Shown here piece by piece: positions 8,605 to 15,095 of a stretch of DNA of 20,710 nucleotides. The stretch lies in NCBI GenBank assembly GCA_040757455.1, contig JBFLXE010000038.1, positions 1-20,710 on the forward strand. The letters are read 5' to 3'. This stretch comes from Kmv42 sp040757455. Its GTDB lineage: Bacteria; Nitrospirota; Thermodesulfovibrionia; Thermodesulfovibrionales; SM23-35. Made by a program: the position numbers and the translations under genes. The notes below the pieces were generated by a model. That model made no database searches. It was not told the origin of the DNA and saw only the letters and a program-made list of their open reading frames with translations. Every line of letters starts with the position of its first letter. The first letter of the stretch is position 1.

Positions 8605-8668
8605 GTCATGGTGAGCTCTGAGCCTGCCGAAGGGTCGAACCATGGCCCTTCGACAAGCTCAGGGTGAC
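8605..8668. repeat. Dispersed palindromic (REP-like) element
   Basis: The stretch between moaA and the next gene contains imperfectly palindromic sequence: GTCATGGTGAGC at one end and GCTCAGGGTGACA at the other, with GAAGGGTCGAACC and GGCCCTTCGAC in the middle. Related sequence recurs at 8957-9098. This is a widespread kind of intergenic hairpin element whose function is unknown. The GTG at 8664 inside it is probably not a start codon. Confidence 0.7.
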
Positions 8669-8678
8669 AACATTACAA

Positions 8679-8996
8679 ATGAAAAGCTATTACATTTACA
8701 TTTTAAGATGTTCAGACGGAAGCTATTATACCGGTGTAACCGGCGACATAGAAAAACGTCTCTATGAGCACGAACAAGGGCTCATCGCAGGCTGCTACAC
8801 TCATGACAGAAGACCTGTGAAATTGATGCATGTTGAAGAATATGCAGAAGTTAATGAAGCGATTTCCAGGGAAAAGCAAATAAAGGGCTGGTCAAGAAAG
8901 AAAAAGGAAGCTTTAATTTTGGGAAATTATGAAAAATTGGTCGAATTATCAAAGTGTCATCCTTCGACCGTTCGGCAGGCTCACGGCTCAGGATGA
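8679..8996 (+). CDS. GIY-YIG domain protein (YhbQ/UPF0213-like)
   Basis: The 105-residue product is a minimal GIY-YIG nuclease-like domain: YYIYILRCSDGSYYTGVTGD at the N-terminus, then KRLYEHEQG, a Glu-containing helix (VNEAISREKQIKGWSRKKKEALI) and a short tail. Single-domain proteins of this kind are common in bacteria and are of uncertain role, possibly acting on nucleic-acid structures. I chose the ATG at 8679 because the family begins right at this point and because the upstream GTG lies in repeat DNA. The last dozen residues (HPSTVRQAHGSG) are encoded by the dispersed repeat that follows, so the original C-terminus was probably replaced or extended by repeat insertion. Confidence 0.8.
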   Translation: MKSYYIYILRCSDGSYYTGVTGDIEKRLYEHEQGLIAGCYTHDRRPVKLMHVEEYAEVNEAISREKQIKGWSRKKKEALILGNYEKLVELSKCHPSTVRQAHGSG

Positions 8997-9098
8997 CAAA
9001 CGACAGGCTCAGCAGGACATCGTAACCTGTCATGGTGAGCTTGTCGAATCCATGACATTCGACCCTTCGACCGTTCGGCAGCTCACGGCTCAGGGTAA
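8957..9098. repeat. Cluster of dispersed palindromic (REP-like) elements
   Basis: Several related copies are packed here. CCTTCGACCGTTCGGCAGGC with CTCACGGCTCAGG occurs at about 8961-8995, and the same core recurs at about 9064-9095. Between them is GTCATGGTGAGCTTGTCGAA in opposite orientation. The first copy encodes the tail of the GIY-YIG protein; the rest lies upstream of the MOSC gene. Confidence 0.7.
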
Positions 9099-9165
9099 CA
9101 CAATAAATGGTTTGTACGTTTATCGCTGGATGTGGATTAAATCACAATTCTACTCAGGAGTGAAC

Positions 9166-9609
9166 ATGAAAGGCAAGGTAGTCTCTATCAATATAAGCGA
9201 CAGAAGAGGTGTCAGGAAGAAACCAGCCACAGGAGCCGTTATTAAAACAAATTACGGCATTGAAGGCGATGCACATGCTTCTTCGCAATGGCATAGACAA
9301 CTGAGCCTGCTGGCCTTAGAAAGTATACAGAAGATGCAGGCTATGGGGTGTAAAGTAAGTCCGGGTGATTTTGCAGAGAATATCACGACAGAGGGGATTG
9401 ACTTGCTTAAACTTCCTGTTGGGACAAAAATGACTATTGGCAAAGATATAGAAGTTGAGGTGAGCCAGATAGGCAAGAAATGCCATACACGTTGCGAAAT
9501 ATACAAACAAGCCGGCGATTGCATTATGCCAAAAGAAGGGATTTTTGTTAAGGTTCTAAAGGGAGGCAGGATTAAAGAAGGGGATGACATTGCAGTAATT
9601 AATAAGTAG
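9166..9609 (+). CDS. MOSC-domain protein
   Basis: The 147-residue product matches stand-alone MOSC domains, the fold found at the C-terminus of molybdenum cofactor sulfurases: KGKVVSINIS, then GVRKKP, GIEGDAHA, W-H-R-Q-LSLL, a GDFAENITTEG segment, LPVGTKMTIG, and the KKCHTRCEIY stretch with the invariant cysteine. The open frame extends upstream through repeat DNA, but the ATG at 9166 has AGGAG at the right distance and starts the family-like MKGKV. Such domains are thought to carry or transfer sulfur for metal cofactors. Proximity to moaA and fdhE suggests a role in molybdenum or tungsten enzyme maturation, which is inference. Confidence 0.85.
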   Translation: MKGKVVSINISDRRGVRKKPATGAVIKTNYGIEGDAHASSQWHRQLSLLALESIQKMQAMGCKVSPGDFAENITTEGIDLLKLPVGTKMTIGKDIEVEVSQIGKKCHTRCEIYKQAGDCIMPKEGIFVKVLKGGRIKEGDDIAVINK

Positions 9610-10002
9610 TCAGCACTCGTAAACTTTAGTTTCAATTTTGTGTAGAACTTTTTTTTGATTGAATTACAACTCTCACGCGATTGAATTTGATTCTCTTAGT
9701 ATGTCATAACATAAATTAATAATTCATCCTGTCTGAAATATAAGGTGAAGAAGACTATTTGAGCACGAAGCTCGAAGTGTCCCCTATGGAGGGTAGATAA
9801 AATGAATCTGTCGAAAGCCTTTTTGCAGTCTTTGAATCTATCCTGTCGTCGGTTGAGTTCCCCGCAACACGCTTCATGCTCGATAATCAGAGGGGCTTTC
9901 AAAAAATCTTTCCTGACGAAAGGAGGTGAGAGGATTTGTTGGTTGCAGGCTTCAGCCTGTGTAGTGGGTTTTAACTCTTTTTAACCGAGAAATGGAGGTG
10001 AA
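9610..10002 (+). other. Leader region upstream of the second cytochrome gene
   Basis: No gene is evident. A GATTGAATT nonamer occurs twice (9657-9665 and 9679-9687), spaced 22 bases apart, about two helical turns, which could be a protein-binding direct repeat. From about 9741 the sequence resembles the leader of cytochrome copy 1, including a GAGC hairpin (9761-9764 with 9770-9773). The two leaders are clearly related but much more diverged than the coding sequences they precede. Confidence 0.5.
9921..9974 (+). promoter_or_regulatory. Leader hairpin and possible leader peptide before cytochrome copy 2
   Basis: AGGAGGTGA (9921-9929) is followed six bases later by TTG, opening a twelve-codon frame (9936-9974, LLVAGFSLCSGF-stop). 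Within it a 7-bp hairpin (9944-9950 with 9955-9961) has the same UUCA loop as the element at 1120-1139. Differences in the stem keep the pairing: G-U becomes A-U, G-C becomes G-U, and C-G becomes U-G. Both the hairpin and the peptide core (VA-GFSL) are thus shared between the two operons. Confidence 0.4.
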
Positions 10003-10683
10003 ATGATGAAGAAGGTTTTATTGCTAGTGCTTGCGTTAGCACTTATGGCAGGCGTAGCGACTGTCTGGGCTACAGTCATTGGAACACCCCATGATTTAGC
10101 TCCCGAACCATGCGCAATGTGCCATACACCGCACAGCGGAACCGGGCAATATCCGTTGTGGAACAGGTCACAAGCCGCTCAAACATATATCCTGTACAAC
10201 TCGATTTCTTTTGACATGGGTCCGACAGTTCAGCCAAGGTCTCCGTCATCTCTTTGCCTTGTGTGCCATAACGGCATAGCCAGTGAACTCGTGAACTATC
10301 CGGGACCATGCTCCAATCCGGACGCTGCCTACGATATCGAGGTTGCAGGTTGTGCAGACCTCGGGCTTGATCTCACAAACGAGCACCCGATAAGCTTCAA
10401 TTTTAACGCAAATGCCGATCTTGACAACAATAGCTTCCCGGCATTCGCGCAGGTGAGAACAACTCCGACTCCAAGATACGCTATCCCCGGCGGTATCAGT
10501 GGAACCAATTACTTCCTCTATGGTATTGCGGGCACCACAGATATTTACTGGTTTGAGTGTGCGACATGCCATTCAGTGCATGACCTCGCCACCTATCCGG
10601 GAAAAGGCGATTATCAGGTCTATTTCCTGAGGTCCGATAACACCGGCTCTCAGATGTGCCTTGATTGTCATACAGCAAGGTAA
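10003..10683 (+). CDS. Periplasmic tetraheme c-type cytochrome, copy 2 (hydrogenase operon)
   Basis: The product has 226 residues and the same four CxxCH heme sites as the copy at 1177-1857. It differs only in the signal peptide (ALALMAG instead of ALGLVAG). By direct reading, 10090-10686 matches 1264-1860 base for base (597 bases), whereas the first 87 coding bases contain seven differences. This cytochrome opens the hydrogenase operon and should accept electrons from the hydrogenase small subunit in the periplasm. Having the same mature cytochrome in both operons implies that H2 and formate oxidation feed a common carrier. Identity stops three bases after the stop codon, where the downstream genes differ. 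Confidence 0.9.
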   Translation: MMKKVLLLVLALALMAGVATVWATVIGTPHDLAPEPCAMCHTPHSGTGQYPLWNRSQAAQTYILYNSISFDMGPTVQPRSPSSLCLVCHNGIASELVNYPGPCSNPDAAYDIEVAGCADLGLDLTNEHPISFNFNANADLDNNSFPAFAQVRTTPTPRYAIPGGISGTNYFLYGIAGTTDIYWFECATCHSVHDLATYPGKGDYQVYFLRSDNTGSQMCLDCHTAR

Positions 10684-10699
10684 TGGTGAGGAGGAACTT

Positions 10700-10906
10700 T
10701 TGAAGAGTTTTACAAGAAGAGAGCTTCTGTTTGAGGTTCTCACCAGGGATACGCTGAAGAACGTTTTCGGCGCATACCATGAGTTCACAAAAGCTCAGGG
10801 CGAAGTGAAAAAAATTGCTTCATGCGACGAAGCGGGGCGTATGCTTGGGAAAAAATCGCAAGAGTACTCTAAAAAGTTTTTTGAAAAAATACGAAAGGAG
10901 GGATAG
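10700..10906 (+). CDS. Small conserved-looking protein of unknown function in the hydrogenase operon
   Basis: A TTG start preceded by a strong GAGGAGG site gives 68 residues beginning MKSFTRRELLFEVLTRD. The frame is open further upstream into the cytochrome gene, but no start there has a ribosome site. The protein is highly charged, rich in Lys, Glu and Phe, and predicted by eye to be mostly helical. It contains one Cys and no signal peptide, despite an RR near the N-terminus, because no hydrophobic stretch follows. It lies between the cytochrome and the small subunit, six bases from the latter, so it is co-translated with the hydrogenase. A chaperone or assembly role is possible. I do not recognise the family. 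Confidence 0.6.
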   Translation: MKSFTRRELLFEVLTRDTLKNVFGAYHEFTKAQGEVKKIASCDEAGRMLGKKSQEYSKKFFEKIRKEG

Positions 10907-10912
10907 AAGATC

Positions 10913-11926
10913 ATGCTTATTTCCCGTAGACAATTTCTAAAATATTGCTCGATTGCTGCGGGTGCGCTCGGACTGACCGCAACGGACCTTATGAAGCTCG
11001 AAAAGGCCCTGGCAGCAACCGGCGGACTGCCGGTTTTATGGATCGCAGGTCAGGCATGCACAGGGTGTACGACGTCCCTTGCGAATTCAGTCTATTACGC
11101 GACAATCCAGGAACTCCTGCTCTTGGGACAGGCTTCGAAAACACTTGAACTCAAGATGCATGAGACTCTAATGGCTGCTATGAGCAACGAGGCCACCCAG
11201 CAGCCAAATCTGACCACTTCAGCTTTTGCACTCGCGGTAGAAGGCGCAATTACACCTCAAGCCGGATACTGCGAGATTGGAACCTATACCGGTGCTTCTT
11301 CTGATAATATGAGCGATGTGGTAACTTACCTTGCAGGCCACTCTAATTGCGCAGCTATTCTGGCTATTGGTACATGTGCGTCTTTTGGAGGAATTCCTGC
11401 AGCGGCTGGAAATGCAACCGGTGCAAAAGGGGTTCTCGCCCACCTCGGAAGCGGTGCCAGAAGCAAAATCATCAACATTCCGGGCTGTCCTCCGAATCCG
11501 AACTGGATCGTTGGCACAGTCGCGTATATGCTGGCCAATAGTCTTCAAAAGCCGGCGCTCGACGCGCTTCGCAGGCCGAGGATGTATTATGGTGAAAGAA
11601 TCTGCAATTCCTGCGACAGATTTGCAACAAGCAACTCTGGAGGTCAGGTAAACGGTTTTGTCGGCGTGACACCGCTGAGCCCTTTGGCAGTTGCTGAACC
11701 CGAAAGGATTGGCGACCCTGCCCAGAACGTTCCAGGTGGGCGCTGCTTGAAAAAGGCCGGATGCAAGGGTTCAAGGACAAAATCTGACTGTTCATTGAGG
11801 AAATGGCAGTCGCCAGGCTATATGCAGGTAGGTGTTAACTGGTGTGTAGGTGCGGGTGCACCATGTCAGGGTTGTGTGCAGAATTACTTCCCTGACAGAA
11901 TGTCCCCATTCCATTACATTAGATAA
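10913..11926 (+). CDS. Hydrogenase small (iron-sulfur) subunit, Tat-exported
   Basis: The 337-residue precursor begins with a twin-arginine signal (SRRQFLK, processed near residue 35). The proximal cluster ligands are C49 and C52 (ACTGCTTSL), C155 (GTCASFGG) and C192 (PGCPPNP). The distal cluster site reads YGERICNSC, with Cys231 where most [NiFe] enzymes have His, plus C234, C278 and C284 (CLKKAGCKG). The medial site uses C293, C311, C318 and C321. C311 sits where standard enzymes carry the Pro that gives a [3Fe-4S] cluster, so a [4Fe-4S] cluster is expected here, as in NiFeSe hydrogenases. There is no C-terminal membrane anchor; the protein ends FPDRMSPFHYIR. It should pass electrons from the active site to the cytochrome encoded two genes upstream. 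AAGGAGGG precedes the ATG. Confidence 0.92.
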   Translation: MLISRRQFLKYCSIAAGALGLTATDLMKLEKALAATGGLPVLWIAGQACTGCTTSLANSVYYATIQELLLLGQASKTLELKMHETLMAAMSNEATQQPNLTTSAFALAVEGAITPQAGYCEIGTYTGASSDNMSDVVTYLAGHSNCAAILAIGTCASFGGIPAAAGNATGAKGVLAHLGSGARSKIINIPGCPPNPNWIVGTVAYMLANSLQKPALDALRRPRMYYGERICNSCDRFATSNSGGQVNGFVGVTPLSPLAVAEPERIGDPAQNVPGGRCLKKAGCKGSRTKSDCSLRKWQSPGYMQVGVNWCVGAGAPCQGCVQNYFPDRMSPFHYIR

Positions 11927-11946
11927 GAAAGGAGGTGTAAAAATAT

Positions 11947-13620
11947 ATGGCAACAGTAATACTCGATCCTATAACCAGGATAGAAGGACATTTAGCCATT
12001 GAAATCCAAACCGATGGCAGTGATGCTGCGACTGACGTACAGTGTCAGGGCAAGATGTTCCGCGGTTTCGAACTTATCATGGCTAACAGGAATCCCAGGG
12101 ATGCCGTCATCCTAACGCAGAGAATATGAGGCGTTTGACCCACTGCACATGGGATGGCATCCGTGAGATGCGTAGATAATGCTTTAGGATTTACTCAGGT
12201 CGCTCCAGGTATGCCTTCAGTAGGTAGCGGGGCGACTGATATACCGGTCCAGGGTAACCTTCTCCGTAACATCATCGAGGGCGCTGACCTGGTCATGTCG
12301 CACATTCTCCACTTCTACCACCTGGCAGCATTGGATTATATCAACACAGCATATGCCGGCTGTCCGATCAGCGGCCAGGCGCCATGGTGGCCGAAAGATA
12401 ATACAGCCGATATGGTCGGCTCAACACCTGCAACTACTGGTCTTGCGACCACACTTATTCTCAACTACGTAACAGCTCTGGATATCAGGCGCGAGGCCCA
12501 CAGACTTGCCGCATATGCAAGTGGCAAGCAGCCATGCACGCCAGCACTAATTCCGGGCGGCGTTACAAAGGTCGTCGATGGCGGCCTGGCAACAAATATG
12601 TCGGGTGTGCTTAGCACCATCAGGAACTTCATCGACAACACGTATATCCCGAACGTTGTTACAGTTGCGCAGGCATTCAGCGGTTCGCTCCTCGTCGGTT
12701 CAGCAGCTCAAGGCGTTGGAAGGGGCTGCAAGAAGTACCTGGCTTATGGTACCTTCCCGACCGCCTCAAATACTCAGTTTATAACAGGTGGCTTTGCCGA
12801 TTGTACTAACGCTGCGGTAAGCGCATGGACAGTATCTCCGCTTAATCCCGCCAACATCGAGGAGCACATCAAGTACTCTTACTATGATGAGGGTGTTCTC
12901 GGCGCTTACAATATGCTCAATCCGTCTGTCGGTGTGACAAAGCCCGACCGTAGCAAGGCCGGAGCGTACTCCTGGGTGAAGGCACCAAGGTACCAGACAG
13001 GCGCTGGTTCTGCAAACACCAATGTAGCTGAGGTCGGCCCACTCGCCCGTATTATGGTTAACTATCTGGCTGGCGTTGAGCCTTGGGTCAGCGTGGTGAA
13101 CCAGTTCATTACTGGCGCTCTAGGGCTTGCTCTTGAAACGGGTCTCGCTAATATGCCGAGCGTCCTTGGCAGACACGCTGCCAGGGCTCTTGAGTGCCAA
13201 GGCGTTGCAGATGAGATGCAGAACTGGATTGCAGCTCTCACCACGACAGCCACAACCGGTGAGACTTATCGGCACAGGAATATCCCGAGGACATCGTCAG
13301 CGGGTTATGGCCTCACCGAGGCTCCAAGGGGTGCTCTCGGACACTGGATCCGTATTGATGGAACAAAGGTCACCTCATATCAGTGCGTAGTTCCAACAAC
13401 ATGGAATGGCAGTCCGAAAGACACCTATGGCCAGAACGGACCTATTGAGCAGGCAATTATGGGAACCGTTGTCACCGATGATGCGACAGGAAGGACAAAG
13501 ATCGGCAGAATCGTCCGTTCCTTCGACCCGTGTATCGCTTGCGCGGTTCACATTGTTTCGCCTGACAAGAAGAAAGTCACCAAGTTCGAGGTGGTTCCGC
13601 CTGGTTGTTCGATCAAATAG
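11947..13620 (+). CDS. [NiFe]-type hydrogenase large subunit with two in-frame UGA (Sec) codons in the N-terminal metal motif
   Basis: Read through two in-frame TGA codons (12127-12129 and 12136-12138), the gene encodes 557 residues. The start shows DPITRIEGHLAIE and then FRGFELIM. Next comes the L1 motif, normally RICGVCP, here R-I-U61-G-V-U64-P, followed by TAHGMASVRCVDNALG. The L2 motif at the C-terminus is ordinary: DPCIACAVH with C529 and C532, followed by a 22-residue extension that a maturation protease should remove after H535. All other family landmarks continue in frame on both sides, so the gene is not decayed. The subunit holds the Ni-Fe site that splits or forms H2 in the periplasm, exported with its Tat partner. 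AAGGAGGTG precedes the ATG. Conventional annotation would show a 60-aa fragment and a 488-aa protein lacking L1. Confidence 0.88.
12148..12171 (+). promoter_or_regulatory. Candidate SECIS hairpin serving the two hydrogenase UGA codons
   Basis: Two mutually exclusive hairpins can be drawn. (a) GCAUC (12157-12161) pairs perfectly with GAUGC (12167-12171), leaving loop CGUGA. (b) CAU (12148-12150) and GGAU (12152-12155) pair with AUCC (12059+100 = 12159-12162) and GUG (12163-12165), with one bulged G and loop GGC. In (a) the loop begins 23 bases after the second UGA and 32 after the first; in (b) 17 and 26. Both have a G in the first two loop positions, as bacterial SECIS elements do. Folding was done by hand. 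Confidence 0.45.
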
Positions 13621-13634
13621 TTGCAGAAACAATT

Positions 13635-13666
13635 TTGTAGGGGCAATTCATGAATTGCCCCTACAA
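13635..13666. repeat. Perfect 32-bp palindrome after the hydrogenase operon
   Basis: TTGTAGGGGCAATTCA is followed immediately by its exact reverse complement. Elements of this kind (TAGGGGC ... GCCCCTA) occur dispersed in many bacterial genomes. Here it sits between the large subunit stop codon and the terminator. Confidence 0.8.
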
Positions 13667-13670
13667 TTCA

Positions 13671-13699
13671 AGAGGTGCCTTTCGGGCACCTCTTTTTTT
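13671..13699 (+). terminator. Rho-independent terminator of the hydrogenase operon
   Basis: AGAGGTGCC (13671-13679) pairs with GGCACCTCT (13685-13693) around the loop TTTCG, followed by a run of T residues. It ends the cytochrome-to-large-subunit transcript. Confidence 0.9.
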
Positions 13700-13735
13700 G
13701 GTCTGGAAAACCTGTTGCAATTCCCGTTTTCTTGG

Positions 13736-13895
13736 TCATTGTGAGGAGCCGCTCCGCCTCAGGCGGACAGAGACGAAGCAATCTCTCCGTGTTCGAAAGG
13801 TGTCAGGGTCGTCATTGCGAACGAAGTGAAGCAATCTCGTAGTTGTCTTACCATTAATAACGACGAGATCGCCACGCTTCGCTCACGATGACAAA
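13736..13895. repeat. Dispersed intergenic repeats of the CATTGCGA...GAAGCAATCTC type
   Basis: Three degenerate copies are visible: about 13736-13788 (GTGAGGAGCC...GACGAAGCAATCTC), 13812-13845 (GTCATTGCGAACGAAGTGAA and on) and, in inverted orientation, 13863-13893 (CGAGATCGCCACGCTTCGCT and on). The last two form an imperfect inverted repeat. No gene is seen between the terminator and 13932. Confidence 0.7.
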
Positions 13896-13932
13896 GTAAA
13901 AAAGCGTCACTGTAAGGAATCGGGTGAAAGGC

Positions 13933-14817
13933 TCAAGGCTCAGTGGCTTCTATGATTGCATCAGTCAGATCCGCTCCCTCAAGGTTGGCTCCGGTGAGAT
14001 CAGCTCCATTTAGGTTTGCCCCCTTGAGTATCGCGTTGCTAAGGTTGGATGATGATAGGTTTGCTCCACTGAGATTCGCTCCGCTCAAATCCGATCCGGT
14101 CAGGTTGGCTTCAAAGAAATTGGCATTGCTCAGATTGGCAGCGTTCAAATTTACTCCACTTCCGGCAATTCCGTAAAAATTCGCATTCTCACAATTAGCG
14201 CCACTGAGATTTGTCCCGATCAGAATAGCTTTGTGCGCCAGAACGTCGGTAAAATTTGCTCCGCTGAGATCGGCACCTGATAAATCTGCACTGCTAAGAT
14301 CGACTGAACTGAGGTCTGCCCCGCTTAGATTCGCGCCGCCGAGACTTGCAGACGCAAGGCTGGCCATGGCAAGGTTTGCCTGTACGAGGTTCGCATGACT
14401 GAGATTAGCGTTATTCACAAAGGTCTCGCTTAGATTCGCACCTGCAAGTTTTGCCAGCGTAAAATTAGCTCCGCTGAGATTAGCCTCAGCCAAATTTGCC
14501 TCTGTAAGATCCGCTTCGCTGAAATTAGCATCTATAAGATGTGATGCGGTAAGATCACATTTGACAAGAGTCGCCTTTTCGAGATTTGCGCCGCTAAGAT
14601 TTGCATCGCTCAGAGTTCCTTCATTAAGGATGGCACTGCTCAGATTCGATTCCTCCATAGCAGCCTCACTGAGATCAGCTCCTGTGAGATCCGCCCCGCT
14701 GAGATCCACCTGATACAGGTCCCACGTCAGATCGTCGGGCATTGATCCTTTCACAGATCCTGTCTTCCTGAGAAGCGCCCACGTCTCCGCCTTGGTAAGC
14801 ATCGTTAAATATATCAT
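13933..14817 (-). CDS. Pentapeptide-repeat protein
   Basis: After a 35-residue N-terminal segment (containing TKAETWALLRKTG) almost the whole 294-residue protein consists of A(D/N)LSx pentapeptides, roughly fifty of them, for example DLSGADLTGADLSEA. These should build a long right-handed quadrilateral beta-helix. There is no signal peptide or membrane segment, so it is probably cytoplasmic. Some pentapeptide proteins mimic DNA and bind gyrase; most have no known role. The gene is convergent with the hydrogenase operon and alone on its strand, so a hydrogenase role is not implied. The start is uncertain: neither Met1 nor Met6 (14802) has a clear ribosome site. Confidence 0.9.
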   Translation of the reverse strand: MIYLTMLTKAETWALLRKTGSVKGSMPDDLTWDLYQVDLSGADLTGADLSEAAMEESNLSSAILNEGTLSDANLSGANLEKATLVKCDLTASHLIDANFSEADLTEANLAEANLSGANFTLAKLAGANLSETFVNNANLSHANLVQANLAMASLASASLGGANLSGADLSSVDLSSADLSGADLSGANFTDVLAHKAILIGTNLSGANCENANFYGIAGSGVNLNAANLSNANFFEANLTGSDLSGANLSGANLSSSNLSNAILKGANLNGADLTGANLEGADLTDAIIEATEP

Positions 14818-14860
14818 AGAGTGATATTTTTTAGCCAGCTAAAATCTGAATTTTGTTCTG

Positions 14861-15008
14861 TTTGTCATTCCCGCTTGGCGGAAATCCTTCTTTGGATGAG
14901 GGTTAAAGAAAGATTCCGGACAAGCCGGAATGACAGCTTCAATGCACCTTACTTATGCGGGTCCAAGACTGCGAGATTGCTTCACACCCTTCGGGTGTTC
15001 GCAATGAC
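14861..15008. repeat. Dispersed inverted-repeat elements
   Basis: Two elements are seen. The first, 14861-14933, begins GTCATTCCCGC and ends GCCGGAATGACA, an imperfect inverted repeat around the centre. The second, about 14969-15008, reads CGAGATTGCTTCACACCC and TTCGGGTGTTCGCAATGACA, a relative of the repeats at 13736-13895. There is no gene in the interval. Confidence 0.65.
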
Positions 15009-15095
15009 AATAGGCAAAGGTTTTCCAAAGTCCATTGGATTTAGGTTATAATTCGTAAGTTTGTCAAAAAAATCTTTCTGGAAAGGGCTTTTTGT

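Noticed and set aside
8929..9165. N-terminal extension of the MOSC protein
   Set aside because: The extension is translated repeat DNA. The ATG at 9166 has a good AGGAG site and matches the start of the domain.
11947..13620. Reading the hydrogenase large subunit as a pseudogene with two nonsense mutations
   Set aside because: Both TGAs fall exactly on catalytic Cys codons, the frame is intact and conserved everywhere else, and another selenoprotein is encoded nearby.
13943..14176. Plus-strand frame within the pentapeptide-repeat gene
   Set aside because: Its regular FAPLR-type repeats are the reverse-strand reflection of the pentapeptide codons.
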